A DNA stretch of 64,000 bases, from contig NZ_LATZ01000008.1 in assembly GCF_000981385.1 (NCBI RefSeq), forward strand, positions 1 through 64,000, read 5' to 3'. This DNA is from Bacillus sp. SA1-12. GTDB lineage: Bacteria; Bacillota; Bacilli; Bacillales; Bacillaceae. The notes below the pieces were generated by a model. It did no database searches, was not told where the DNA came from, and saw only the letters and a list, made by a program, of their open reading frames with translations. This document shows, in pieces, positions 46,470 through 55,846 of the stretch (its first letter is position 1; each line of letters starts with the position of its first letter). A program made the position numbers and the translations under genes.

Positions 46470-47078
46470 ATGAATAGTTTAAATAATAGATTATATTCAG
46501 CATTAGATACGATCGTAGATTTATTTCTTTTAAATTTACTATGGGTTATTGCGTCGCTCCCCCTGGTTACCTTTTTTCCTGCAACAGCAGCCATGTCTGG
46601 CGTTGTCCGTAACCGAATCTTACAAAAGGAAACGGATGGTATTTTAAAGAGCTTTTTGAAAATGTTTAAGGAGAATTTTAAACAAAGTTTAACGATATCC
46701 ATATTTTGGATTTTGTTGGCCGTCTTTTTATTTATAGATTATCGTCTTATTTATCCAGGAACTTCTGTTGTACAGCTCATTCTTTCTATCATCTTAGCGA
46801 TTGGCATTTTGCTTTTTAGTTCTACCTCTATTTATCTATTTCCGATTATGGTCCATTTTGAATTAAGTTGGAAGCACGTGATTCGAAATGCCTTTCTTTT
46901 TTCACTTATGAACCCGGTCTTAACTGTTCTATTATTGATCATTGTGGGAGCAGGGATTGCTTTGCTCTATTTTTATCCAGTTACCATTTTATTCATTGGA
47001 AGTTTCACAGCCTATACGATTTATTACTTATGTCAAATGTGGTTTAATCAGCTGCTAAATATGAAAGTAACGGATTGA
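46470..47078 (+). CDS. YesL-like membrane protein (DUF624)
   Basis: A 202-residue protein with about five membrane segments. NLLWVIASLPLVTFFPATAA near residue 18 is the typical DUF624 stretch. These proteins are commonly encoded beside LplABC-type importers (yesL in the rhamnogalacturonan genes of Bacillus subtilis), but their role is not known. GGGAGAG precedes ATG 46470. It closes the first fructan operon. Confidence 0.85.
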   Translation: MNSLNNRLYSALDTIVDLFLLNLLWVIASLPLVTFFPATAAMSGVVRNRILQKETDGILKSFLKMFKENFKQSLTISIFWILLAVFLFIDYRLIYPGTSVVQLILSIILAIGILLFSSTSIYLFPIMVHFELSWKHVIRNAFLFSLMNPVLTVLLLIIVGAGIALLYFYPVTILFIGSFTAYTIYYLCQMWFNQLLNMKVTD

Positions 47079-47082
47079 GGAG

Positions 47083-47232
47083 TTGAATCTATCATTATTA
47101 GCCTCAACTTTCATCAGTTTATTTGTGACTGAAGTAAAGTCCTATGTGCCGCTTTTTATGCAGCTGTTTCATGGAGTAATCTTCCTGAGGACGCCGTTTA
47201 TGGCTCGGGTGGATGAAAAATTGGAAATATGA
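47083..47232 (+). other. Short frame, possible remnant
   Basis: A 49-codon frame from TTG 47083 reads MNLSLLASTFISLFVTEVKS then YVPLFMQLFHGVIFLRTPFM and ends EKLEI. GAGG is directly adjacent, too close for a good ribosome site. It may be the end of a lost gene. No family recognised. Confidence 0.3.
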
Positions 47233-47281
47233 GCAGGACATTCCAACATCCTTATTCAGAGGAACGATGTCGATGTTAACA

Positions 47282-47452
47282 AATAGAAGTTCCTATCAAC
47301 AAGATTAATCAAAATGATTTATTCACATCTTTAAGGAAAATGACTCATAATAGAACGTCTTAAGGGAGGTGATGCAGCACATATTTGTAGACGCTTACAA
47401 TTGCAACCTCAATATTTTTCATGCTATGAAAATCGTTTTTTATTAATTAAAT
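47282..47452 (+). repeat. Duplicated control region, copy at rbsB-type gene
   Basis: Near-copy of 35227-35397. It lies directly before the RbsB-type gene and contains the palindrome TGTAGACGCTTACA (47386-47399), a cre-like or LacI-type site. It therefore probably represents the working promoter/operator, and the other copy the stray one. Confidence 0.8.
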
Positions 47453-47472
47453 GAATTCCTGGGGGGCTCACA

Positions 47473-48444
47473 ATGAAAAAGAATGTAAAAACTTTATTTG
47501 TGCTAGTTTCAATCCTTGTAATGGCTTTAATGACTGCATGTACCAGTGCAAGTGAAACTTCAAGTGATAGCACTGGACAGGAAACCAGTGACGATAAGTT
47601 AACAATTGGATTAACTGTAGGTACTTTAGCAAATCCATTTTTCGTTGCTATGGGAAAGGGTGCTGAAGAAGCAGGGAAGGAATTAGGTGCAGAGGTTCTT
47701 GTCGAAAGCGCTGAATATGATCTTGCAAAACAAACCTCTCATATTGAAACCTTTATTACGAAAAAGGTAGATGTCATTTTATTAAATGCTGTTGATTCGA
47801 AGGGGATTGCTGCAGCTGTTCAACAAGCAAAGGATGCTGGAATTCCAGTCATTGCAGTTGATACGAATGCCGAGGGTGGTGTTGATGCAACGGTCACATC
47901 AGATAACTACCAAGCAGGCAAGCTTGCTGGTGAATATGTTGTTGAACAATTAAACGGAAAAGGAAACATTGTTATTATCGATGGACCGCCAGTTTCAGCC
48001 GTAACAGATCGTATTCAAGGCTTTGAGGATGTGATTAAAGAGTCTGGAATTAAAGTAGTTGCTAAGCAAAATGGTGAAGGAAACCGTGAAAAAGCATTAT
48101 CTGTTATGGAAAGTATTTTGCAAGCGAATCCAGCTGGATCAATTGACGCTGTATTTGCGATTAATGACCCTGAAGCAATCGGAGTAGAAATTGCTTCAGA
48201 GCAAGCGGGAAGAAAAGATGAGTTTTTCATTGTAGGTGTTGATGGTGCTCCTGAAGCGACAGAAGCAATGTCTAAAGAAGGAAGCTCAATTATGGCGACT
48301 TCAGCTCAATCACCAAGCGAAATGGTGAAAAAGGCAGTTGAAATTGGAATGAAAGTGAAAAATGGTGAAGATGTTGAAGATCTTATTAAAGTACCAGTTG
48401 AGCTAGTTACTCAAGATACATTAGATTCTTACAAGGGTTGGTAA
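47473..48444 (+). CDS. RbsB-type sugar-binding lipoprotein
   Basis: A 323-residue binding protein of the ribose/galactose class. Lipobox MALMTAC (Cys about 23), then an acidic/Ser-Thr linker and the binding fold: TIGLTVGTLANPFFVAMGKG, DVILLNAVDSKGI, PVIAVDTNAEG, GVDGAPEATEAM. GGGGGG lies before ATG 47473. It serves the ATPase and permease that follow. Ribose is the best-known ligand, but here, between fructan enzymes, fructose, a short fructan or a difructose anhydride is plausible. Confidence 0.87.
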   Translation: MKKNVKTLFVLVSILVMALMTACTSASETSSDSTGQETSDDKLTIGLTVGTLANPFFVAMGKGAEEAGKELGAEVLVESAEYDLAKQTSHIETFITKKVDVILLNAVDSKGIAAAVQQAKDAGIPVIAVDTNAEGGVDATVTSDNYQAGKLAGEYVVEQLNGKGNIVIIDGPPVSAVTDRIQGFEDVIKESGIKVVAKQNGEGNREKALSVMESILQANPAGSIDAVFAINDPEAIGVEIASEQAGRKDEFFIVGVDGAPEATEAMSKEGSSIMATSAQSPSEMVKKAVEIGMKVKNGEDVEDLIKVPVELVTQDTLDSYKGW

Positions 48445-48460
48445 GCCTCCTAATGAAAGA

Positions 48461-48492
48461 GGCTGATCAGGGTCCGTCCCCTTACTCAGCCC
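48461..48492 (+). promoter_or_regulatory. Intercistronic stem-loop
   Basis: GGCTGA (48461-48466) with GGG pairs to CCC with TCAGCC (48484-48490) around a small internal loop. No T-run follows. It lies between binding-protein and ATPase genes and may protect the upstream message. Confidence 0.45.
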
Positions 48493-48523
48493 CTTTCAAA
48501 TAAGCAAAAGGTGGGATTGACTT

Positions 48524-50080
48524 ATGGCTGTTAAAGAGTTGTTATCAAAAAATCAATACATGATGAAAATGCCGGTACTGAATATGGAAGGGATAAGTAA
48601 AACATTCTCAGGTGTAAAGGTGTTAAAAAATGTGAGAATAGAGCTCTATCCGGGTGAAGTACACGCATTAATGGGAGAAAACGGAGCCGGGAAATCAACC
48701 TTTATGAAAATCCTTGCAGGAATCTATTCTCCTGATCATGATGGCGGGACCATCTATTTTAAAGGTCAACCTATAGCATGGAAGGATCCGGTTGATGCAA
48801 GGAACAGAGGAATAAGTGTTATCCACCAGGAGTTAAACCTCTCTCCTAATCTTACAATCAGTGAAAATATTTTAATGGGTTCACCTTTTCCAAGAAATCG
48901 ACTAGGAATGGTCAAATGGGACGATGTCCATGAACGTGCACAGAAAGTACTCGATTCTATGGGATCTAATCTAAATCCCCGTCAACTCGTTTCAACCTTG
49001 AGTGTCGCACAACAACAAATGGTCGAGATCGCACGAGCTTTATCCTTTAAGGCAGAGGTTCTGATCATGGATGAACCTACAGCCTCGCTAACAGATAAAG
49101 AGATTACGAAGCTGTTTCAAATTATTGAGGATTTGAAAAGGCAGGGAGTTGCGATCGTTTATATTTCACATAGGATGGACGAAATCTTTAAGATTTCAAA
49201 TCGATTCACTGTATTACGCGATGGTGAGTGGATTGCAAGCGGGCCGATTGAAGAGACAAATCCTAACCATCTCGTAAAGCTAATGGTAGGTCGTGATTTA
49301 AAAGATTTATTCAATCGAACGAAAGCAGCTGAGTCAACAAGCACATATCCGGTTGCCCCTGTTCTACAGCTGAAGAATATTTCAGATCATACGATTGTAA
49401 AAGGTGTTTCATTTAGCATTTACCCTGGTGAAATTGTTGGTTTAGCAGGGCTTGTAGGTGCAGGTCGAACAGAGCTGGTTAGGGCGCTATTTGGTGCATC
49501 GGAGCTTAAAAGCGGAGAAATCTACGTAGATGGCAAGCCCGTCATCATAAAATCGCCTATCGATGCTATTGCAAATGGAATCGCCCATGTGCCCGAAAGC
49601 AGGAAAGAACAAGGTTTATTTTTATCGATGTCAGTAAAAGAAAATCTATTAATGGCAGAATTAAAAAAGCATTCAAAGTCAGGAATTGTCCGTTGGAAAC
49701 AGGTTAATGCGAGTGCTGATCAGTTTATAAAAGACCTTAATATAAAAATTGCCTCACCTGAACAGCAGATTTCGAACCTTAGCGGCGGTAATCAACAAAA
49801 GGTCGTTATCGCTAAATGGCTATCCATTGCGCCGAAGGTTTTACTGCTAGATGAACCAACGCGAGGGGTTGATATCGGGGCAAAAACTGAAATACACAAA
49901 ATTGTCTCAAAGCTTGCTGATGAAGGCTTAGCCGTATTGGTGATTTCATCTGAACTGCCGGAAATATTAGGAATTAGTGATCGGATCCTTGTCATGAGCG
50001 AAGGAAGATTAACTGGGGAACTTTCGAGAGAAGAAGCGACACAAGAAAAAATTATGTATTTAGCTACTAGAGGGGAGTAG
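48524..50080 (+). CDS. RbsA-type sugar ABC ATPase (two nucleotide-binding domains)
   Basis: A 518-residue duplicated ATPase. The first half has GENGAGKST (Walker A), LSVAQQQMVEIARAL (signature) and LIMDEPTASL (Walker B). The second half has a degenerate Walker A (GLVGAGRTE), LSGGNQQKVVIAKWL and LLLDEPTRGVD, as in RbsA/MglA. AAGGTGGGA precedes ATG 48524. It powers the importer with the RbsB- and RbsC-type proteins, so this transporter, unlike the LplABC one, is self-sufficient. Confidence 0.93.
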   Translation: MAVKELLSKNQYMMKMPVLNMEGISKTFSGVKVLKNVRIELYPGEVHALMGENGAGKSTFMKILAGIYSPDHDGGTIYFKGQPIAWKDPVDARNRGISVIHQELNLSPNLTISENILMGSPFPRNRLGMVKWDDVHERAQKVLDSMGSNLNPRQLVSTLSVAQQQMVEIARALSFKAEVLIMDEPTASLTDKEITKLFQIIEDLKRQGVAIVYISHRMDEIFKISNRFTVLRDGEWIASGPIEETNPNHLVKLMVGRDLKDLFNRTKAAESTSTYPVAPVLQLKNISDHTIVKGVSFSIYPGEIVGLAGLVGAGRTELVRALFGASELKSGEIYVDGKPVIIKSPIDAIANGIAHVPESRKEQGLFLSMSVKENLLMAELKKHSKSGIVRWKQVNASADQFIKDLNIKIASPEQQISNLSGGNQQKVVIAKWLSIAPKVLLLDEPTRGVDIGAKTEIHKIVSKLADEGLAVLVISSELPEILGISDRILVMSEGRLTGELSREEATQEKIMYLATRGE

Positions 50081-50086
50081 AGGAAA

Positions 50087-51073
50087 ATGAAGGAAAATAT
50101 TCAATCAGCTTCACCACCACAAAGCCTGCAAGTAGGAAATATCCTTCATGGTCTATGGAATCGTTTAGGGATGATTATGATTTTATTACTATTATGTGTT
50201 GTCCTTTCATTCACAGCACCAAACTTTTTGGATACTGCCAATATGTTAAATGTTTTAAAGCAGGTTTCCATTATTGCCATATTAGCTGCAGGAATGACAA
50301 TCGTTATTTTAACAGGCGGAATCGATTTATCAGTTGGTTCTACAGTTGCTCTATCTGGTGTTATCTCAGTTATGGTTTCTGCTGCAGGAGTTAACCCAAT
50401 ACTTGCGATGTTATCAGGTGCAGCAGTAGGTTATGCAGTAGGACTTATAAATGGCTTTTTTACAGCAAAAACGAAATTGCCATCATTTATCGTGACATTA
50501 GGAAGCTTTACATATGTTCGCGGTCTTGCTTATGTCATAAGTGGCGGCTATCCAATTGTTTTGCAAAATGAAACCTTTAAATTCATTGGCGGCGGAGCTA
50601 TTTTTGGAGTGCCTACCCCGATCTATATCATGCTTTTGGTATATGGCGTAATGTTTTTTGTCCTTAAGTATACAATGTTTGGACGCCATATTTATGCCAT
50701 CGGCGGGAACGAAGAAGCAGCCCGCTTAACAGGAATAAGAGTTGAAAAAACATTAATAAATGTATATTCCATTAGCGGCTTGTTAGCTGGTTTAGGCGGC
50801 GTTGTTTTAGCAGGAAGATTGTATTCCGGACAGCCAACTGCAGGACAAATGTATGAATTAGATGCGATTGCTGCAGTTATTTTAGGCGGAACAAGCTTAA
50901 CTGGAGGTAAGGGCAGAATACAAGGAACGATCATAGGGGTATTAATCATGGGGGTGATTAGTAATGGATTAACACTTATGGATGTAAATTATTATTGGCA
51001 GCTAGTAGTTAAAGGCGGTGTAATTGTAGCAGCAGTTTTATTAGATCGTTTAAGAGGAAGCAGTGCAGCATGA
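50087..51073 (+). CDS. RbsC-type sugar ABC permease
   Basis: A 328-residue permease with about eight to ten membrane segments. TGGIDLSVGSTVALSGVIS and AIAAVILGGTSLTGGKGRI are typical of RbsC. Its ribosome site GAGGGGAG lies in the end of the ATPase gene, six bases upstream, showing tight coupling. It completes the second importer of the locus and is followed after 36 bases by the large GH32 gene. Confidence 0.93.
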   Translation: MKENIQSASPPQSLQVGNILHGLWNRLGMIMILLLLCVVLSFTAPNFLDTANMLNVLKQVSIIAILAAGMTIVILTGGIDLSVGSTVALSGVISVMVSAAGVNPILAMLSGAAVGYAVGLINGFFTAKTKLPSFIVTLGSFTYVRGLAYVISGGYPIVLQNETFKFIGGGAIFGVPTPIYIMLLVYGVMFFVLKYTMFGRHIYAIGGNEEAARLTGIRVEKTLINVYSISGLLAGLGGVVLAGRLYSGQPTAGQMYELDAIAAVILGGTSLTGGKGRIQGTIIGVLIMGVISNGLTLMDVNYYWQLVVKGGVIVAAVLLDRLRGSSAA

Positions 51074-51109
51074 ACTTCACCTTGTTATTAAAATGATAAA
51101 GGAGTTTAT

Positions 51110-54100
51110 ATGAAAATGTCTATAAAAAGGAAGATTTCTGCGCTTCTAATCAGTTTAACTGTTCTTGGTTGTCCGTTTACAAGTGTTTCTGCTGCAGAGG
51201 ATTCTGGGTATTATCAAGAACCTTTTCGGAATCAATTTCATTTTTCCCCTGAAGCAAACTGGATGAATGATCCTAATGGAATGGTTTATTATGACGGTGA
51301 ATATCATTTGTTTTATCAGTATCATCCTTATGGGACGACATGGGGACCGATGCATTGGGGTCATGCAGTAAGTAAAGATCTTGTGCATTGGAAGCATTTG
51401 CCGATTGCCTTATCACCTGATGAAAACGGTGACATCTTCTCAGGAAGTGCTGTGATCGATTGGAACAATACAGCAGGATTTGGAAAAGAAGCAATGGTTG
51501 CAATCTTTACTCATTCAGGGGAAAAAGGTCAGGTTCAAAGTCTTGCCTATAGCCTTGACAAAGGAAGAACGTGGGAAAAGTATGAAGGGAACCCTGTAAT
51601 GCCTAATCCACCTATCCCTGATTGGCGTGATCCAAAGGTTTTCTGGCATGAAGATACAAGCAAGTGGGTAATGGCGTTAACAGCTAAGGATAAGGTTATG
51701 TTTTATACGTCACCTAATTTAAAAGACTGGGAGTTTGCTAGTGAATTTGGTCCAGATGGCGGGATCCAAGCTAATAGTCTTGATCGCACCTCTTATGCGA
51801 TGTCTTCGCAAGCAGGCGGATCTTTTAGCTATAATGGCGATATCACCCTTAACGAAAAGAATGGGCGGGAAGGAGCTGGCGGTCTTGTTTTTCGCGCTGA
51901 CAAGGATGCGAAGAATGGATATGTGGCCAACCTGGATGCAAAAAATGATGTTGTCACATTAAGTAAAAATGTAGATGGTATTTCGAAAGAAATTGCTCGC
52001 AAACAATTAACGCTAAAAACCTCAACGACTTATCAAGTAAAGATAGATACCAATGGGGACCAAATCAAAGTTGCTGTTAACGATCAGTTTGTTATTGAAG
52101 TAAATGATCCAACTTTTGAAAGCGGTTACTATGGTTTATCTGCATGGAATTCTACAGCAGCTTTTAGAAATGTTGAATTTAATAATAAATCAAATTTTGT
52201 TACGAACCTGTCAAAATGGAAGGTTATAGGTGGCACTTGGGAAGATACGTTAGCAGGGAAAAATGGGAGCTCTGCGGACGATGCGTTTATTATGAGCGGT
52301 CAAACGGCTGATGACTTATTATATGAAGCAAATCTCATGATTTCTGGAGATAAAGGAGGAAATGGAGCAGGCGCACTCGTTTTCCGCGCAGATGCTGATG
52401 CAAAGAATGGTTATGTTGCAAATATCGATGTACTAAATGATACGATCAAACTAATGAAAACGGAAAATGGAAAGATAACAGTCTTAGCTGAAAAAACGAG
52501 GAGTCTTGATACAGATAAGGCCTACCATTTGAAAGTTAGTACGTATGGTGAAAACATTAAAGTCTATGTAGATGGTGATCTCGTTCATGACATCAATGAT
52601 GCGACGTTTTCATCTGGTTATGTAGGCTTGAACATTTGGAATTCCTCAACGAATTTTCAAGATGTTCAACTAAATAAGAATATCATAACAAATGAGAAGG
52701 AAATCAAAAACCATGATTTCGAAACAGGTGATTTAACTGGTTGGAGCACAATCGAAGGAAATGCATTTACAAATGATCATGTGACAAATACAGCATCCTA
52801 TTGGGGCGGTCCATTTGGCCATGAAGGAAACTATCATTTATGGGGATTTTCAGATCTTCAGGGTGGAGACGATGCAACAGGTGAACTGCATTCCTCTTAC
52901 TTTAAGCTGGGTGGATCTGGTGAAATTAATTTCTTATTAGGCGGTGGCAATGACATTAGCAATCGCTATGTATCATTAGTGAGAGCCTCTGATAATAAAG
53001 AATTAATTCGTCAGGCAAATACGAAATTTAATGATGAAAAGTATAACAAATACGTATGGGATGCTTCTGATTATATCGGTGAAGTGCTCTATATGAAAGT
53101 GGTTGACCAAGCTGAAGGCGGCTGGGGTCATATAAATTTAGATGATGTTCATGTTTATAATGAGGGCCCTATGCCTACAGAAGTTGACAATGTTGCAAAA
53201 GAACCTGTGGAAGCTGAAATTAAGCAGAGCGGAACCCTTACAGACTGGACGGCTGTTTCAGGTGAATGGATTCCTTCTACACAGGGCAGCAACGGCGGTA
53301 TTTGGGAATGTCCTGCTTTGGTTGAATTGCCAATTGATGGCGATCCGACAAAAACAAAGTGGGTGCTGCAAGTAAGTTTAAATGATGGAGCCCCTGCTGG
53401 CGGGTCTGGTATGCAATATTTTGTCGGCAGTTTTGACGGAAAAACATTCAAAAATGAGAATCCGTCTGATCAGGTATTATGGACTGATTACGGAGCAGAC
53501 TACTATGCTGCAGTCGAATGGAGCGGAATTGAGGGTGAGAATGGCGAGAAATATTGGCTTGGCTGGATGAGCAACTGGCACTACGCCAACAATACACCAA
53601 CATCATCTTGGAGAAGTTCAATGAGCTTGCCTCGTAAGATGGAGCTTACTCAAACGGAAGATGGTCTGCGTTTAAAACAAACGCCGGTTTCGATCAATTC
53701 AATTCGTGACAATAGCAAGAAAGTATCTTATAAAAATAAAGTGATTTCAAATGGGAGCAATCTTTTAGATGATTTTTCGGGAGATGCTTTTGAAATGATT
53801 GCTGAATTTGATGTATCTAATACAAAGTCAACTGAATTTGGATTTGAAGTGCGTAAAGGCTCTGCTGATGAGCATACAAAAATAGGCTATGACGTTGCGA
53901 ACAAGCAATTATTTGTTGACCGAACGAAATCTGATTCATTTGATTACGGCAGCAGTATCGTAGACATGCATGATGGTCCACTATCTGTGTCAGATGGAAC
54001 AGTGAAAATGCATATTTTTGTCGATCGTTCGGCTGTAGAAGTGTTTGGCAACAATGGAGAAACAGTTATTACTGACCAAATCTTCCCTAGTCCAACAAGT

Positions 54101-54718
54101 AAAGGAGTTAAGATTTATAGTAAGGATGGCAATGTTACATTGAAATCCTTAAATATTTATCCTATAAAAAGCATCTGGAAAAAAAGCGGCTTTAAATCAA
54201 CCATAAAAAGTTGGAAATCAGTAAATGGCAGCTGGGCAGATACGATTGCTGGAAAACAGGGACAAAGCAGCGGGGATGCCTTCACTTTATCAAAGGAAGC
54301 AGGAAGCGATTTTAAGTATGAAGCAGACATAAAAATTCTTGATACGGACTCACATCCAAATGATCCTAATAAGGATAGAGTTGGTAACCTAGTCGGTGCA
54401 GGTGCATTAGTTTTTCGTTCCGATTCAGAAGGGAAAAATGCGTATGCTGTCAATGTTGATGTAAAACATAATGTTGTCAAATTAATCAAGTTTGTTAATG
54501 GTGTTGGTCATGACCTTGGCACCTATAACAATGATGGAAAGCTTAAACTGGAAGTAAATAAAAGCTATCATCTCAAAGTAGTAACCGTAGGTGAAAGCAT
54601 TAAGGCCTATTTAGATGGCAAGCTTGTCATTGACAAAAACGACCAAACCTATAAAGAGGGATACTTTGGACTAAATGTTTGGGATTCAACTGTTGTGTTT
54701 AATCATGTGAAAAAATAA
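51110..54718 (+). CDS. Secreted multidomain GH32 fructanase with modules inserted in the catalytic domain
   Basis: A 1202-residue enzyme. The signal peptide is cleaved at about residue 28 (SVSA-AED), though VLGC at 18-21 could be a lipobox. The GH32 propeller starts with WMNDPNG (Asp 54) and WRDPKVFW (Asp about 174) but is interrupted from about residue 218 to 727. The inserted part holds two CBM66-like modules (each with GAG-LVFRAD-DAKNGYVAN) and a third beta-sandwich (HDFETGDLTGW). The propeller resumes with WECPALVELP (Glu about 733). A third CBM66-like module closes the chain. It likely cuts inulin or levan; a cycloinulooligosaccharide fructanotransferase is an alternative. AAAGGAG lies before the ATG. 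Confidence 0.87.
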   Translation: MKMSIKRKISALLISLTVLGCPFTSVSAAEDSGYYQEPFRNQFHFSPEANWMNDPNGMVYYDGEYHLFYQYHPYGTTWGPMHWGHAVSKDLVHWKHLPIALSPDENGDIFSGSAVIDWNNTAGFGKEAMVAIFTHSGEKGQVQSLAYSLDKGRTWEKYEGNPVMPNPPIPDWRDPKVFWHEDTSKWVMALTAKDKVMFYTSPNLKDWEFASEFGPDGGIQANSLDRTSYAMSSQAGGSFSYNGDITLNEKNGREGAGGLVFRADKDAKNGYVANLDAKNDVVTLSKNVDGISKEIARKQLTLKTSTTYQVKIDTNGDQIKVAVNDQFVIEVNDPTFESGYYGLSAWNSTAAFRNVEFNNKSNFVTNLSKWKVIGGTWEDTLAGKNGSSADDAFIMSGQTADDLLYEANLMISGDKGGNGAGALVFRADADAKNGYVANIDVLNDTIKLMKTENGKITVLAEKTRSLDTDKAYHLKVSTYGENIKVYVDGDLVHDINDATFSSGYVGLNIWNSSTNFQDVQLNKNIITNEKEIKNHDFETGDLTGWSTIEGNAFTNDHVTNTASYWGGPFGHEGNYHLWGFSDLQGGDDATGELHSSYFKLGGSGEINFLLGGGNDISNRYVSLVRASDNKELIRQANTKFNDEKYNKYVWDASDYIGEVLYMKVVDQAEGGWGHINLDDVHVYNEGPMPTEVDNVAKEPVEAEIKQSGTLTDWTAVSGEWIPSTQGSNGGIWECPALVELPIDGDPTKTKWVLQVSLNDGAPAGGSGMQYFVGSFDGKTFKNENPSDQVLWTDYGADYYAAVEWSGIEGENGEKYWLGWMSNWHYANNTPTSSWRSSMSLPRKMELTQTEDGLRLKQTPVSINSIRDNSKKVSYKNKVISNGSNLLDDFSGDAFEMIAEFDVSNTKSTEFGFEVRKGSADEHTKIGYDVANKQLFVDRTKSDSFDYGSSIVDMHDGPLSVSDGTVKMHIFVDRSAVEVFGNNGETVITDQIFPSPTSKGVKIYSKDGNVTLKSLNIYPIKSIWKKSGFKSTIKSWKSVNGSWADTIAGKQGQSSGDAFTLSKEAGSDFKYEADIKILDTDSHPNDPNKDRVGNLVGAGALVFRSDSEGKNAYAVNVDVKHNVVKLIKFVNGVGHDLGTYNNDGKLKLEVNKSYHLKVVTVGESIKAYLDGKLVIDKNDQTYKEGYFGLNVWDSTVVFNHVKK

Positions 54719-54755
54719 AAGATGCCCCTAACTATGGGGGATTCCATCAGGACAT

Positions 54756-54876
54756 GTAGAAGAGGGAAACAGTATCTGAAGCAGTTATTAAGGAAATGAA
54801 GGAGGAAACGAACTTAGATATACGTATTACCAAGTTAAGGCCTATTTTTATAGCCTGTTCTTCCAGACTTTTCTGA
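54756..54876 (+). pseudogene. Nudix hydrolase fossil
   Basis: VEEG is followed, after a one-base shift, by ETVSEAVIKEMKEETNLDIR, the Nudix box (G-x5-E-x7-REUxEExGU), then ITKLRPIFIACSS and a stop. Everything before and after is lost, leaving about 38 residues. Confidence 0.7.
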
Positions 54877-55249
54877 CCTTAGCTTTATTGATCATTTTAA
54901 CTTACAAGGTATTCCGATTCTGGAAGTTGGTTTACTTTCGCCTGAATTCCAATTCGCTCACTTTGGCGGCATGCTAGCTCCTACCTTGCTATTAGAAGTT
55001 ACGGGTAGAACTACTCGGATTGTAAATGAGTTGGAATATGGGTTAATAATGGTATCTGATATGGAAAGTCCGAAATGTGACAGACATTGTGATAGGGACA
55101 AGGATGATTGTCACCATCATAAAAAACGTGGCAATAAGTGCGAAAAAGACCACCATAATGATGATTGTGATGAACACAGGCATAATAATCACCACCACAA
55201 ATAGCGTTGCAACAAATGTGGAAATACCACGACTAAGTGTCACAACTAA
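54854..55249 (+). pseudogene. Unidentified ORF with Cys/His-rich tail, 5' end lost
   Basis: The frame is open from 54854, with the only ATG at 54971 and no ribosome site. It reads FSDLSFIDHFNLQGIPILEV, SPEFQFAHFGGMLAPTLLLE, then a tail rich in Cys, His and Asp (CDRHCDRDKDDCHHH...). TAG at 55202-55204 stops it, yet the same frame continues RCNKCGNTTTKCHN to TAA at 55247-55249, still Cys-rich. So the stop may be a recent mutation. A terminator follows. The tail suggests metal binding or a spore-coat role; the family is not recognised. Confidence 0.45.
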
Positions 55250-55256
55250 TCACCTA

Positions 55257-55289
55257 GAGACTGACTCGCAAATATAAGTCAGTCTCTTT
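55257..55289 (+). terminator. Rho-independent terminator
   Basis: GAGACTGACT (55257-55266) pairs perfectly with AGTCAGTCTC (55277-55286), then TTTC. It closes the Cys/His-rich frame. Confidence 0.75.
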
Positions 55290-55846
55290 CTAAAATATCG
55301 GTGTTATTTTAGGAGCGATTGCTTTTTATTCGTAAGATCTCTTCTTGTTTACCAATTTTTTTATTTCCCTGTTGCTAATGAAAGAAATCACATAACTCCT
55401 TACACTTCCTAGAACCAAAATTAGGTGCAATAACATCGTAGCTGTCATAGACCGCAATAAGGTTGGCATCGCCGATTTCCAATGAGTTATTTACGGAACA
55501 GGTCCAGCTCCATTGTCTCGATTACTATACAAAGAAGCTCCACATGGCTTTAGCCAGTATTATTGAGTGCTTTAGTTGTTCGTATCATTGATGCGGCACG
55601 TTCCTTTGATATTATTTGGGTAATGACACAAGGTGGATAAGAATTGAGTGAGTTCATAAAGTCTTATGAAAAATCTGAACGTCTTTAGGAAAATACTGAT
55701 TTTTCTTGTCAAGTAATAATCCTTCTGAGCGAAAATAATCATAAAAGCTGCAGGAAAAGCACGAATTCGTAAGGCTTTCCTTCCAGCTATATCAAGGAAA
55801 AAGTAGTTTATGAACAAACACACTAAATTGATAGGAGAATTTATTT
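55290..55846. other. Degenerate region before GH91 gene
   Basis: About 560 bases of broken coding-like sequence in several frames. The only identifiable piece is the permease fossil at 55569-55640. A ribosome site AGGAG lies before the GH91 start; no clear promoter is visible. Confidence 0.5.
55569..55640 (+). pseudogene. Fossil of a MalF/UgpA-type sugar permease
   Basis: Twenty-three codons read ALVVRIIDAARSFDIIWVMT then QGG and stop. This matches the conserved stretch of ABC sugar permeases (IDAFRSFDIIYVMTGGGP) that precedes the last periplasmic loop. Nothing else of the gene remains. Confidence 0.55.

Noticed and set aside
55043..55277. Frames in other phases over the Cys/His-rich tail
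   Set aside because: They arise from the repetitive CAT/GAT codons of the tail; no start signals.
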